A stretch of 64,000 nucleotides of DNA from Lysobacter oculi (GCF_003293695.1 NZ_CP029556.1:196001-260000); one strand, 5' to 3'. Positions 18,696 through 29,385 are shown, numbered from the stretch's first letter. Numbers and translations: made by a program. The notes: a model not told the origin generated them from the sequence alone.

Positions 18696-20110
18696 GCGGT
18701 GGCTTCCTCGATGGCGGCGGCGGTGACTTCGGCCAGCAGGTCGAGGTCGGCGTGGTCCACGCAGTACGGCGGCATCCAGTAAAGGATGTCGCCGAGCGGG
18801 CGCAGGATGACGCCGCGAGCCAGCGCCGCGCGATAGGCGCGCAGGCCGATGCGTGATGCCGGATCGAACGGCGTGGCCTTGTCGCCGTCGCGCGTCAGTT
18901 CGAAGGCGCAGACCATGCCGAGCTGGCGGCTGTCGGCGACCTGCGGCAGGCGGGCGATGCCGGCGGCGTGCCGGCGCATCGTGTCCGAGCTGGCGCGGTT
19001 GCGGGCGATGACGTCGTCGCTGTCGAAGATGCCGAGCGAGGCCAATGCCGCCGCGCAGGCCAGCGGGTTGCCGGTATAGCTGTGCGAATGCAGGAAGGCG
19101 CGCTCGCGCGAGTCGTCGAGGAAGCCCTCGTATACCGATTGCGTGGTCAGCACCGCCGCCAGCGGCAGGAAGCCGCCGGTCAGTCCCTTCGACAGGCACA
19201 TGAAATCAGGCTGGATGCCGGCCTGCTCGCAGGCGAACAGCGTGCAGGTGCGGCCGAAGCCGGTGGCGATCTCGTCGGCGATCATGAAGGCGCCGTGCGC
19301 ATCGCAGAGCTGGCGCACACGCCGGAGATAGGCGGGGTGGTGCATCCGCATCCCGCCCGCGCACTGCAGCAGCGGCTCGATGATGACCGCGCAGATCTCG
19401 CCGGGATAGCGGTCGAAGATCGTCGCCAGGCCGTCGGCGGCACGCAGCGCGCAGGCTTCGGCATCCTCATCCCCCTGCGCCAGGTAGGCGTCGGGCGTGG
19501 GCGCGAAGATGCATTCCGACAGCAGCGGCGCGTAGGTGCGGCGATAGAGCGGGATGTCGCCGACCGAGAGCGCGCCGAGTGTCTCGCCGTGGTAGCCGTT
19601 CTCCAGCGCGACGAAGCGCGTGCGGCGCGGCTCGCCGGCATTGCGGAACCAGTGGAAGGCCATCTTCAGCGCCACTTCCACGGCGGCCGAACCGTTGTCG
19701 GCATAGAACACCTTGGCCAGCGGCGCACGGCCCGGTTCGCGCGGGGCGATGGCGAGCAGCTTCTCGGCCAGCTCGATGGCCGGCGCGTGCGAGAAGCCCG
19801 CCAGGATCACCTGCTCCAGCGAACGCGCCTGCCGGGCGATGGCCTCGGCGATGCGCGGCTCGGCGTGGCCGTGGATGTTGGTCCACCAGCTGGCGACGGC
19901 GTCCAGATAGCGGCGGCCGTCCATGCCGGTCAGCCACGCACCCTCGCCATGCGCGATCGGCACCAGCGGCAGCGTGTCCGGGTGTTCGCGCATCTGCGTG
20001 CACGGGTGCCAGAGCACGGCCAGGTCGCGGGCCTGCCAGCGGGCGGCATCGGCCAGCGCCGCCTCGGCTAGAATCGTTGTCGAATGAGCATCGTCCTGCA
20101 TGACCCGCAT
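18686..20110 (-). CDS. bioA: Adenosylmethionine-8-amino-7-oxononanoate aminotransferase
   Basis: 474 residues, slightly longer than E. coli BioA (429). Class III PLP aminotransferase motifs: 'WHPCTQM' near the N-terminus, 'FYADNGSAAVEVALKMA', 'ENGYHGETLGALSVGD', 'FMIADEIATGFGRT', and the PLP lysine in 'CLSKGLTGG'. It converts KAPA to DAPA in biotin synthesis using SAM as amino donor. I use the ATG at 20110, which has AAGGCG about 7 bases upstream; an ATG three codons in is possible. Divergent from nudE with only 26 bases between. No other bio gene is adjacent. Confidence 0.95.
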   Translation of the reverse strand: MRVMQDDAHSTTILAEAALADAARWQARDLAVLWHPCTQMREHPDTLPLVPIAHGEGAWLTGMDGRRYLDAVASWWTNIHGHAEPRIAEAIARQARSLEQVILAGFSHAPAIELAEKLLAIAPREPGRAPLAKVFYADNGSAAVEVALKMAFHWFRNAGEPRRTRFVALENGYHGETLGALSVGDIPLYRRTYAPLLSECIFAPTPDAYLAQGDEDAEACALRAADGLATIFDRYPGEICAVIIEPLLQCAGGMRMHHPAYLRRVRQLCDAHGAFMIADEIATGFGRTCTLFACEQAGIQPDFMCLSKGLTGGFLPLAAVLTTQSVYEGFLDDSRERAFLHSHSYTGNPLACAAALASLGIFDSDDVIARNRASSDTMRRHAAGIARLPQVADSRQLGMVCAFELTRDGDKATPFDPASRIGLRAYRAALARGVILRPLGDILYWMPPYCVDHADLDLLAEVTAAAIEEATACV

Positions 20111-20136
20111 TATCGCGCCTTGCGCCGGGGCCGCCG

Positions 20137-20688
20137 GTGAGCCGCGTGCCGCCGACCATCCACGGCGTGACCCGCCACGACGAAGGCGGCGGCCGCATCG
20201 TCGAGGAACTGGATCTCGAATTCTCCAACGGCGAGCGCCGCCGCTACCGGCGCCTGCTCGGCATGGGACCGGGCGCGGTGATCGTGGTGGCGATGCCGGA
20301 CCCCGAGCACGTGCTGCTGGTGCGCGAATACGCCGCCGGCGTGGAGCGTTACGAGCTGGGGCCGGTGAAGGGCGCGATCGACCCCGGCGAGACCCCGGAA
20401 GCCGCCGCCAACCGCGAATTGATGGAGGAAGCCGGCTTCGGCGCGCGCGACGTCCGCGTGCTGCGTTCGCTGGCGATGTCGCCGTCCTACATGACCCATC
20501 ACGCCGATGTCGTGCTGGCCCGCGACCTCTACGAACAGCGCCTGCCCGGCGATGAGCCCGAGCCGCTGGAAGTCGTGCGCTGGCCGCTGGCGAAGCTGGG
20601 TGAGCTGGTCGAGCGCGACGAGATTTCCGATGGCCGCGCCATCGCCGCGCTGTTCATCGCGCGGGAATGGCTGGCGGTGCACGGGTGA
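20137..20688 (+). CDS. nudE: NudE-type ADP-compounds Nudix hydrolase
   Basis: 183 residues from a GTG start; the sequence resembles E. coli NudE from this point (LDLEFSNGERRRY, GDEPEPLEVVRWPL). The Nudix box is complete: 'GAIDPGETPEAAANRE' followed by LMEEAGF, matching G-x5-E-x7-RE-U-x-EE-x-G. NudE hydrolyses ADP-ribose, Ap3A and NADH. It shares an operon with cysQ (GTGA overlap) and mazG, all nucleotide 'housecleaning' enzymes; nudE-cysQ linkage is known in other gammaproteobacteria. Confidence 0.92.
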   Translation: MSRVPPTIHGVTRHDEGGGRIVEELDLEFSNGERRRYRRLLGMGPGAVIVVAMPDPEHVLLVREYAAGVERYELGPVKGAIDPGETPEAAANRELMEEAGFGARDVRVLRSLAMSPSYMTHHADVVLARDLYEQRLPGDEPEPLEVVRWPLAKLGELVERDEISDGRAIAALFIAREWLAVHG

Positions 20689-21476
20689 GGGTGCCGGTCG
20701 AGGTGCGCGAAGGCGTCATCGCCATCGCCGAGGCCGCCGCCGCCGCGATCATGGCGGTCTATGCGCGGGATTTCGAGGTGGCGCGCAAGGCCGATGCCTC
20801 GCCGCTGACCGAAGCCGACCTCGCCGCCCACCATTGCATCGTGGCCGGGCTGGCCGCGCTGACGCCGGATATCCCGGTGCTGTCGGAGGAATCGCCGGCC
20901 GCCGCCTTCGAGGCACGTCGCGGCTGGTCGCGTTTCTGGCTGGTCGATCCGCTCGACGGCACCCGCGAATTCGTCAAGAAGAACGGCGAGTTCAGCGTCA
21001 ACATCGCGCTGATCGAAGACGGCGTGGCGAAGTTCGGCGTCATCCAGCAACCGGTGACCGGGACGCTCTGGCACGGCACGCCGGGGCAGGGCGCATTCCG
21101 CCGCGATGGCGATGCCGAAGCCGCCATCCACACCCGCACACCCGCCACCGCGCCGTTGCGCATCGCCGCCAGCCGCTCGCATCGCGATGAACGCACCGAC
21201 GCGGTGCTGGCGCGCTTCCCCGACGCGGAAATCGTCGGGCTGGGTTCGTCGCTCAAGTTCTGCCGGCTGGCCGAAGGCGGCCTGGACCTGTACCCGCGCT
21301 TCGGCCGCACCAGCGAATGGGACACCGCCGCCGGGCAGGCGATTGTCGAAGCGGCGGGCGGCGTCTTGATCGACCCGCGTGGCCGGCCGTTACGCTACAA
21401 CCAGCGCGACACGCTGCTCAATGGCGACTTTTTGGCCTGCGGCGATCCGGCGCTGGCCGGGGGTTGGGTGCGATGA
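20685..21476 (+). CDS. cysQ: CysQ, 3'(2'),5'-bisphosphate nucleotidase
   Basis: About 263 residues from the GTG at 20685, which overlaps the nudE stop (GTGA). Inositol-monophosphatase family metal sites: 'PLTEADLAAH', 'VLSEESP', 'LVDPLDGTREFVKKNGEF' (classic D-P-L-D-G-T), and the C-terminal 'EWDTAAGQAIVEAAGG'. It removes the 3' phosphate from PAP/PAPS, relieving toxicity during sulfate assimilation. It overlaps mazG by 4 bases. A start six bases downstream (GTG 20691) is equally possible from sequence alone. Confidence 0.94.
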   Translation: MRVPVEVREGVIAIAEAAAAAIMAVYARDFEVARKADASPLTEADLAAHHCIVAGLAALTPDIPVLSEESPAAAFEARRGWSRFWLVDPLDGTREFVKKNGEFSVNIALIEDGVAKFGVIQQPVTGTLWHGTPGQGAFRRDGDAEAAIHTRTPATAPLRIAASRSHRDERTDAVLARFPDAEIVGLGSSLKFCRLAEGGLDLYPRFGRTSEWDTAAGQAIVEAAGGVLIDPRGRPLRYNQRDTLLNGDFLACGDPALAGGWVR

Positions 21477-22291
21477 GCGCGCCCCGGCGCGACATCGACG
21501 ACCTGCTGCGGATCATGGCCGCGCTGCGCGACCCGCGGGGCGGTTGCCCGTGGGACCTGCAGCAGGATTTCTCGACCATCGCGCCGTACACCATCGAGGA
21601 AGCCTACGAGGTGGCCGATGCGATCGACCGCGGCGACCTGGACGACCTGAAGGACGAACTCGGCGATCTGCTGCTGCAGGTGGTCTTCCACGCGCAGATG
21701 GCGCGCGAGCAGGGCGCGTTCGGGTTTGAGGATGTCACGGAGGCGATTTGCGACAAGATGACGCGGCGTCACCCGCACGTCTTCGCCGGCGCGAGTGTCG
21801 AGGATGCCGAGGCGCAGACCGCCGCGTGGGAACTGCAGAAGAAGGCGGAACGCGCGGCGAAGGACCCGGACGATGCGTCCGCGCTGGCCGGCATCGCGCG
21901 CGGCCTGCCGGAGTGGCAGCGTGCGGTGAAGCTGCAATCTCGTGCGGCGCGTACCGGCTTCGACTGGCCGGACCATCGCCCGGTCTTCGCCAAACTGCGC
22001 GAGGAACTGGACGAATTGGAAGCGGAGTTCGAAGCCGCCTCCACCCACCCCGGCGATGCCGAAGTCCGCGTGCGGCTGGCCGAAGAACTGGGCGATGTGC
22101 TGTTCGTCGCCGCCAATCTTGCGCGGCATGCCAAGGTCGATCCGGGCGCGGCACTGCGCGCGGCCAACCACAAGTTCGAGCGCCGTTTCCGCGCGATGGA
22201 GGCTTTGGCGGACGACGGGGGCGTTGCTTTCGACGCGCTCGACCTCGACGCCCAGGAAGCGCTCTGGCGGCAGGTGAAGGCCGGCGAATAA
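21473..22291 (+). CDS. mazG: MazG, nucleoside triphosphate pyrophosphohydrolase
   Basis: 272 residues from the ATG at 21473 (overlaps the cysQ stop). Two MazG helical repeats: the first with 'CPWDLQQDFSTIAPYTIEEA' and metal ligands 'DDLKDELGDLLLQVVFHA', the second with 'LREELDELEAEFE' and 'LAEELGDVLFVAANLARH'. It hydrolyses (d)NTPs to NMP and PPi and sanitises damaged nucleotides. Length and two-repeat layout match E. coli MazG (263). Last gene of the nudE-cysQ-mazG operon. Confidence 0.96.
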   Translation: MSAPRRDIDDLLRIMAALRDPRGGCPWDLQQDFSTIAPYTIEEAYEVADAIDRGDLDDLKDELGDLLLQVVFHAQMAREQGAFGFEDVTEAICDKMTRRHPHVFAGASVEDAEAQTAAWELQKKAERAAKDPDDASALAGIARGLPEWQRAVKLQSRAARTGFDWPDHRPVFAKLREELDELEAEFEAASTHPGDAEVRVRLAEELGDVLFVAANLARHAKVDPGAALRAANHKFERRFRAMEALADDGGVAFDALDLDAQEALWRQVKAGE

Positions 22292-22446
22292 CGGCTGGAT
22301 GTGGCGTCTCCGCGCGTGTTCCACGCCGGAAAACCAAGGCTTTCAGGCTTTGGATTCAATAAGTTGAACCATCACTTGAGCTTCTTCACGCTGCCTCGAC
22401 CGTGGAACCGGATGATTTCACAAAGCTGAAGGGGAGACCTCATCCA

Positions 22447-23160
22447 ATGCGCAACAACCAGGAACCATCCGGCCTCGTTCTGATCATCGAGGACAACCGC
22501 AACATCTCCGAAATGGTCGGCGAATACCTCGAGAGCAAGGGCTTCGAGGTGGACTACGCCGCCGACGGCCTGGACGGCTACCGTCTGGCCGCCGAGAACA
22601 CCTACGACGTCATCATCCTCGACCTCATGCTGCCGAGGCTCGACGGCCTGGAAGTCTGCCGCCGCCTGCGCGAGGAAGCGCGCAAGTCCACGCCGATCCT
22701 GATGCTGACCGCGCGCGACACGCTCGACGAAAAGCTCACCGGCCTGTCGTCCGGCGCCGACGACTACCTGACCAAGCCGTTCGCGATCCAGGAACTCGAA
22801 GCGCGCCTGCGCGTGCTGATCCGCCGCGAGCGCCGCCAGGTGGGTTCGGAAGTTTTGAAGGTGGGCGACCTGGTGCTGGACCCGGCCAGCCTGCGCGCCA
22901 CCCGGGGTGGCACCGAACTGCTGCTGTCGCCGATCGGCCTGAAGCTGCTGACCATCCTGATGCGCGAATCGCCGCGCGTGGTCAGCCGCCAGGAGATCGA
23001 GCGCGAGATCTGGGGCAACAGCCTGCCCGACTCCGACACCCTGCGCAGCCACCTGTACAACCTGCGCAAGGTGATCGACAAGCCGTTCGAAAAGCAGCTG
23101 CTGCATACGGTGCAGAGCGCGGGCTACCGCATCGCGGACATCGAACAGCCGCCCGCCTGA
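22447..23160 (+). CDS. OmpR/PhoB-family response regulator
   Basis: 237 residues from the ATG at 22447, with AAGGGGAG about 10 bases upstream. The receiver domain has E15/D16 (IIEDN), phosphoacceptor D59 (ILDLMLP) and 'YLTKPF'. A winged-helix C-terminal domain follows ('SPIGLKLLTILMRESPRVVS', 'LRSHLYNLRKVID'). It is followed within 13 bases by its histidine kinase and then by a MacAB-type efflux operon, which it may control. ColR-, RaxR- or PhoP-like naming is not secure, so no symbol is given. The 155-base gap before it should hold the promoter. Confidence 0.92.
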   Translation: MRNNQEPSGLVLIIEDNRNISEMVGEYLESKGFEVDYAADGLDGYRLAAENTYDVIILDLMLPRLDGLEVCRRLREEARKSTPILMLTARDTLDEKLTGLSSGADDYLTKPFAIQELEARLRVLIRRERRQVGSEVLKVGDLVLDPASLRATRGGTELLLSPIGLKLLTILMRESPRVVSRQEIEREIWGNSLPDSDTLRSHLYNLRKVIDKPFEKQLLHTVQSAGYRIADIEQPPA

Positions 23161-23173
23161 TGGCGCTTTGACG

Positions 23174-24451
23174 ATGGCGCCGTCGGAAAGCCTCTCCCGC
23201 AAGATCCGCTGGATTTTCATCCTGCAGGGCGTGGCTGCCTCGGTGCTGGTCATGCTCGGCACGTTGTACGGCAGCCTGCTGCTGCGCGACGTGCTGCTGA
23301 AGCAGCGCCTGATGACCGAAGTGCAGCGTTCGTGGGAGCTGATCGAGCAGTCGCCTGATACGCCACTGCCGCGCAATGCCACGTTCGAAAGCTATTTCGT
23401 GCCGGCGGGGGAGATGCCGGACCACGTGCCGCCCAACCTGCGGCCGCTGACCTCGGGCCTGCACCGGAGCAGCACGGACACGCGGCGGATTTCGTATGTC
23501 AGCGAGCGCGCCGACGGCACGCTGTACCTGAGCATGTCGCCCGGCACCACCGACCGCATCGTGAAATGGATTTCGGTGCTGGCGGTGGCGATGTCGGTGC
23601 TGGGCATCGCCTTCATCAGCTGGCTGGGCTACCGGCGCTGCAAGCGGATCGTGGCGCCGGTGTCGCAGCTCACCGACCGGGTGCTGGCCTGGGATCCGCG
23701 CAGCCCGCAGCCGCCGCAATTCGATCTGGGTGGGCCGGGTGGTGAAAACACCTACGAGGTCGCGCATCTCGGCGATGCGCTGGCCAGCATGTCGCGCCGC
23801 GTCGAGGAGTACGTGGACCGCGAACGCAACTTCACCCGCGATGCCAGCCACGAGCTGCGCACGCCGGTGACCGTGGTGCGCATGGCCGGCGACCTGCTGG
23901 AATCGGAAACGCTCAGTGTGCGCGGCGAGCGTTCGCTGCGCCGGATCCGGCAGGCGACGCAGGACATGGAGTCGCTCATCGACGCCTTCCTGGTGCTGGC
24001 ACGGCATCCCGACATCCCGGTGGATTCCGAGGATGTGCAGGTGCAGGACGTCGTCCACGAAGAGGCCGCCAGCGCCGGCAAATGGCTGGAAGGCAAGGAC
24101 GTCACCCTGCGCGTCATGGTCAATGCCGACCCGCAGGTGCATGCGCCGCCGCGGGTGCTCGGCATCATCGTGTCGCAACTGCTGCGCAACGCCTGCAACT
24201 TCACCACCCAGGGGCAGGTGGACATGGCGATCGAGCGGGACCGCGTGGAGATCCGCGATACCGGCATCGGCATGGACGAAGACACCATCGCCCATGCGTT
24301 CGACCCGTTCTGGCGCGCCGACATCTCCGACTACACCGCCAAGGGCATGGGCCTGACCATCGCGCAACGGCTGGCCGAGCGCTTCGGCTGGTCCATCGCG
24401 CTGCACAGCGAGCCGGGACGCGGCACGCTGGCCGTGCTCAAATTCGCCTGA
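23174..24451 (+). CDS. Membrane sensor histidine kinase
   Basis: 425 residues. Membrane helices lie at about residues 12-34 and 135-157, enclosing a periplasmic sensor domain of about 100 residues with no recognised fold. A HAMP-like linker, HisKA with His226 ('DASHELRTPVTVVRMAGD'), and HATPase with 'LLRNACNFT', 'DTGIGMD' and 'KGMGLTIAQRLAERFGW' follow. Two adjacent initiation sites exist (TTG 23168, ATG 23174); ATG is chosen. Cognate partner of the preceding regulator. Confidence 0.92.
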   Translation: MAPSESLSRKIRWIFILQGVAASVLVMLGTLYGSLLLRDVLLKQRLMTEVQRSWELIEQSPDTPLPRNATFESYFVPAGEMPDHVPPNLRPLTSGLHRSSTDTRRISYVSERADGTLYLSMSPGTTDRIVKWISVLAVAMSVLGIAFISWLGYRRCKRIVAPVSQLTDRVLAWDPRSPQPPQFDLGGPGGENTYEVAHLGDALASMSRRVEEYVDRERNFTRDASHELRTPVTVVRMAGDLLESETLSVRGERSLRRIRQATQDMESLIDAFLVLARHPDIPVDSEDVQVQDVVHEEAASAGKWLEGKDVTLRVMVNADPQVHAPPRVLGIIVSQLLRNACNFTTQGQVDMAIERDRVEIRDTGIGMDEDTIAHAFDPFWRADISDYTAKGMGLTIAQRLAERFGWSIALHSEPGRGTLAVLKFA

Positions 24452-24522
24452 GCCGTCAACCGCGATCCGGCTGGCGCGTTATGCCGCCATAGCCGCCCCA
24501 TTTCCTCCGGAAGCCCCATTCG

Positions 24523-26118
24523 ATGTCGTCGAAAGCCCGCAGCAACGCCCGTTCCCGCCGTCGTCCCTGGTTGTGGCCCGCCCTGATCGCCCTGGCCGCC
24601 CTCATCGCCCTTGGGGTGTGGTGGACGAAGCGCGATGCGGCGTCTGAAGCCGGCGGCTATCGCACCACGCAGATCGGGCGCGGTGACATCCGCGTGGCGA
24701 TTTCGGCGACCGGCACGCTCTCGGCCATCTCCACCGTCACGGTGGGCAGCCAGGTCTCCGGCCAAGTCACCGAAGTGATGGTCGATTTCAACAGCCCGGT
24801 GAAGAAGGGCGACGTGCTGGCGCGCATCGACCCCAGCACCTACGAGGCGCAGATCGCGCAGGGTTCCGCGCAGATCGCCAGCGCCAACGCGCAGCTGGCC
24901 CAGGCCGAGGCCGCACTTCGCAATACCAGCGCCGACTACGCGCGCAAGGCTTCGCTGGGGCGGCAGCAACTGGTGGCCAAGGGGGATGTCGATGCCGCAC
25001 GCGCCGCCATGCAGCAGGCGCAGGCGCAGGTGGGCGTGGCGCGCGCGCAGATCCGCCAGCAGACCGCATCGACCCAGACCACCCGCCTCAACCTGGGCCG
25101 CACGGTGATCCGTTCGCCCGTGGACGGCGTGGTGCTGACGCGCACCATCGAGCCCGGCCAGACCGTGGCCGCCAGCCTGCAGGCGCCGGAGCTGTTCAAG
25201 ATCGCCGAAGACCTGTCGAAGATGAAGATCGAGCTGGCGGTGGACGAATCCGACATCGGCCAGGTCAAGGCCGGCCAGGCGGTGAGTTTCAGCGCCGACG
25301 CCTTCCCCGACCGCCAGTTCAAGGGTGTCGTGGAGCAGGTGCGGCTGTCGGCGACGACCTCCAACAACGTGGTCACCTATCCGGTGGTGGTGACGGTGGA
25401 CAACAGCGACGGCACCCTGCTGCCGGGCCTGACCGTCAACGCCGAGATCGAGGTGAGCAAGCGCGCCAACGTGCTGAAGGTGGGCAACGCGGCGCTGCGC
25501 TACAAGCCTTCGGATGAGGAGATGAAGGCGATGATGGCGGCGTCCGGCGATGGCGGCGGTGCGGGCGGTGGCCAGCGTGGCGGCATCGGCGACGACCTGC
25601 CGGGCATCGCGGCCAAGCTCAAGCTGTCGTCCACCCAGCAGGCCGCATTCGATGCGTCGTTGGAGGCGATGAAGGCGCGTCAGGCCGAACGCATGCAGGC
25701 GGCGCGCAGCGCGGCCAGCCAGCAGCAGGGCAACCGCGTGATGGGCGGAGGTGGCGGCGGTGGCATGCGCGTGATCACGATGGGCGGCGGTGGTGATGCC
25801 GCGATGCAGGCGCAGATGCGCAGCCGCATGCGCGACCGCTTCCAGCAGCAGTTCGGCGAATTCCGCGCCACGCTCGATGACGCCCAGCGCGGCCAGTGGG
25901 ATTCGGCCATCGACGCGCTGCTCAATGCACGCCGCGCGCCGCTCTACCTGCTGGTCGACGGCAAGCCGAAGATGGTGATGGTGCGGCTAGGTGCCTCGGA
26001 CGGCACCGATACCGAAGTCGCCGGCAACGTGAAGGAAGGCGACGAGGCCATCACCGGCGCACGGTCGGCATCGGCTTCGTCGGGTGCTTCGGCTTCCGCG
26101 CCGGCGGCCCGGCCCTGA
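24523..26118 (+). CDS. macA: MacA-type periplasmic adaptor of an ABC efflux pump, with a large C-terminal insert
   Basis: 531 residues (E. coli MacA is about 370). An N-terminal anchor helix lies at about 14-34. Lipoyl/barrel halves flank a coiled-coil hairpin ('GSQVSGQVTEVMVDFNSPVK', 'TTRLNLGRTVIRSPVDGVVL'). About 140 extra residues (roughly 330-470) sit between the beta-barrel and the final membrane-proximal domain ('APLYLLVDGKPKMVMVRLGA'). The insert has Gly-rich linkers and two Met/Gln/Arg-rich helical stretches ('AAFDASLEAMKARQAERMQA', 'RFQQQFGEFRATLDDAQRG') recalling LTxxQ/Spy-type helices. It is followed by the ATPase and permease genes. Confidence 0.87.
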   Translation: MSSKARSNARSRRRPWLWPALIALAALIALGVWWTKRDAASEAGGYRTTQIGRGDIRVAISATGTLSAISTVTVGSQVSGQVTEVMVDFNSPVKKGDVLARIDPSTYEAQIAQGSAQIASANAQLAQAEAALRNTSADYARKASLGRQQLVAKGDVDAARAAMQQAQAQVGVARAQIRQQTASTQTTRLNLGRTVIRSPVDGVVLTRTIEPGQTVAASLQAPELFKIAEDLSKMKIELAVDESDIGQVKAGQAVSFSADAFPDRQFKGVVEQVRLSATTSNNVVTYPVVVTVDNSDGTLLPGLTVNAEIEVSKRANVLKVGNAALRYKPSDEEMKAMMAASGDGGGAGGGQRGGIGDDLPGIAAKLKLSSTQQAAFDASLEAMKARQAERMQAARSAASQQQGNRVMGGGGGGGMRVITMGGGGDAAMQAQMRSRMRDRFQQQFGEFRATLDDAQRGQWDSAIDALLNARRAPLYLLVDGKPKMVMVRLGASDGTDTEVAGNVKEGDEAITGARSASASSGASASAPAARP

Positions 26119-26120
26119 CG

Positions 26121-26824
26121 GTGGAGACGGTCCAGCCCATCGCGCCACCGGTCATCGAGACCCGCGGCCTGCGCAAGGTCTATGCCGAAGGCAGCGAGGC
26201 CGAGGTCATCGCGCTGCAGGGCGTGGACCTGGTGATCCGCCGTGGCGATTTCGTCGCGATCATGGGGCCGTCGGGTTCCGGCAAATCGACGCTGATGAAC
26301 CTGATCGGCTGCCTCGACACGCCGAGTGATGGCGTCTACGAATGCGATGGCGTGGATGTCGCCACCCTCGACGCGGAAGAACTCGCCACGCTCCGGCGCG
26401 AGAAGATCGGCTTCGTGTTCCAGGGCTTCCACCTGCTGCCGCGGATGAGCGCGCTCGACAACGTGGCGATGCCGCTCGGCTACGCCCGCGTGCCGCCCGC
26501 CGAACGCCGCGAACGCGCGCAGGCCGCGCTGGCATCGGTGGGGCTGGGCGAACGCAGCCAGCACAAGCCCAATGAACTCTCGGGTGGCCAGCAGCAGCGC
26601 GTGGCGATTGCCCGCGCACTGATCAACCAGCCGCCGATCCTGCTGGCCGACGAGCCCACCGGCGCGCTCGACAGCAAGACCGGCGAGGAAATCCTGGCGC
26701 TGTTCAAGCAGTTGCGCGACGACGGCCACACCGTGGTGCTGATCACCCACGACGCCGAAGTCGCCGAGCACGCCGACCGCATCTTCGTGATGCGCGACGG
26801 CGAGCTGCACGAGGAGGTGCGCGC

Positions 26825-26828
<4 letters not shown>
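26121..26828 (+). CDS. MacB-type ABC transporter ATPase subunit
   Basis: 235 residues from a GTG 2 bases after the adaptor stop. Walker A 'GPSGSGKST', Q-loop 'GFVFQGFHLLPRMSALDNV', signature 'LSGGQQQRVAIARAL', Walker B 'ILLADEPTGALDS' and H-loop 'ITHD' are all present. It belongs to the LolD/MacB ATPase branch. In E. coli MacB this domain is fused to the permease; here it is a separate gene that overlaps the permease gene by 4 bases (ATGA at 26825). Confidence 0.94.
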
Positions 26829-28060
<1,232 letters not shown>

Positions 28061-28206
28061 GCCATCGGCCCGGCACCGCGCATTCCGTAGGCGGATGCCC
28101 GGCTGTGGCAAAATCGGACGGTTGGCCCATGGGCCGCAGCCCGATGACGACGGACGCCCTATGCGCCCTGCCTGCCCAAGTTCCCACCTTTCCACGGATG
28201 TCCGCC

Positions 28207-28587
28207 ATGGCTGATACCTACGGCCACCTGCCGCGCGGCCCGCGGGGCATCTATCGCGCTTTCCTCTGGTCGCTGCAGGGCCTGCGTGCGGCCTGGCTGC
28301 ACGAGTCCTCGTTCCGGCTGGAAGTGGTGGCGTTCATCGTGCTGGCGCCGGTCGGCGTGATGCTCGGCCAGACCGGCATCGAACGCGCCCTGCTGGTGGG
28401 CTCGATGCTGCTGGTCATGGCGACGGAGTTGATGAACTCGGCGGTCGAGGCGGTGATCGAGCGTTACGGCCCCGAGCACCACGAACTGGCCGGCCGCGCC
28501 AAGGACATGGGCTCGGCGGCGGTGTTCGTGCTGATGATGAATGTGGTGCTGGTCTGGACCTGCCTGCTGTTGCCGCGCCTGGGCTGA
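28207..28587 (+). CDS. dgkA: Diacylglycerol kinase
   Basis: 126 residues, close to E. coli DgkA (122). Three membrane helices, the amphipathic N-terminus 'IYRAFLWSLQGLRAAWLHES' and the active-site stretch 'ATELMNSAVEAVIERYGPE' (Glu and Asn residues binding Mg-ATP) are visible. It phosphorylates diacylglycerol from membrane-derived oligosaccharide or LPS modification back to phosphatidate. ATG at 28198 (three residues longer) is also possible. The 146-base upstream gap contains 'GGCAAAAT' (28108-28115), a possible -10 region. Confidence 0.94.
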   Translation: MADTYGHLPRGPRGIYRAFLWSLQGLRAAWLHESSFRLEVVAFIVLAPVGVMLGQTGIERALLVGSMLLVMATELMNSAVEAVIERYGPEHHELAGRAKDMGSAAVFVLMMNVVLVWTCLLLPRLG

Positions 28588-28635
28588 TCCGGCCCGACCG
28601 AAGAACAATTCAAGAAGAAAGAAGAGAAGCAAACG

Positions 28636-29385
28636 ATGGATTTGAGTTTCCTGTCATCCCCCGACGCCTGGCTCACGCTGGTCACCCTGTCCGCGCTGGA
28701 AATCGTGCTCGGCATCGACAACCTGGTGTTCATTTCCATCGCGGTCTCGCGCCTGCCGGAGCACCAGCGTCCGCTGGCGCGCAAGATCGGCATCGCGGTG
28801 GCCTGCATCACCCGCATCGGCCTGCTGGTCATGCTGGCGTTCCTGGCGCGGATGTCGAACGACCTGTTCCACATCGGCGGCATGGGCATCTCGGTACGCG
28901 ACCTGGTGCTGATCGTCGGCGGCATCTTCCTGTTGTGGAAGGGCACGGCGGAGATCCGGGAAATGATTTCCGGCGGCGAGGACCATGACCCGCGCACCAG
29001 CAAGGCGTCGTCGAGCTTCGCCTTCGTCATCGCGCAGATCGCCGTCATCGACATCGTGTTCTCGCTGGATTCGGTGATCACCGCCGTCGGCATCGCCGAG
29101 CACATCCCGATCATGGTGTTCGCCATCCTGCTGGCGGTGGCGATCATGCTGCTGGCCGCGAACCCGCTGGGTCGCTTCATCGACGCCAACCCGACCGTCA
29201 AGATGCTGGCGCTGGCCTTCATCCTGCTGATCGGCGCGGTGCTGATCCTGGACGGCTTCGAAGTGCACGTGCCCAAGCCGTACATCTACTTCGCGATGGG
29301 CTTCTCGGTGCTGGTGGAGTGGCTCAACCTGCTGATGCGCCGCAACGCCAACCGCGAACACATCCCCGGCGCGGGCGAGTGGTAA
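28636..29385 (+). CDS. TerC family integral membrane protein
   Basis: 249 residues with about seven membrane helices. Both TerC acidic motifs are present: 'EIVLGIDNLVFI' in the first helix and 'VFSLDSVITAVG' after the central loop. Family members are implicated in metal (Mn2+) efflux or tellurite response; substrate here is unknown. The start is preceded by a strikingly purine-rich leader (AAGAAGAAAGAAGAGAAG, 28612-28629) that contains the ribosome-binding site. It is 48 bases after dgkA. Confidence 0.92.
   Translation: MDLSFLSSPDAWLTLVTLSALEIVLGIDNLVFISIAVSRLPEHQRPLARKIGIAVACITRIGLLVMLAFLARMSNDLFHIGGMGISVRDLVLIVGGIFLLWKGTAEIREMISGGEDHDPRTSKASSSFAFVIAQIAVIDIVFSLDSVITAVGIAEHIPIMVFAILLAVAIMLLAANPLGRFIDANPTVKMLALAFILLIGAVLILDGFEVHVPKPYIYFAMGFSVLVEWLNLLMRRNANREHIPGAGEW

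Noticed and set aside
22292..22446. Riboswitch or terminator in the gap between mazG and the response regulator
   Set aside because: Only an AT-rich patch (22345-22375) typical of a promoter; no stable stem followed by a T-run.
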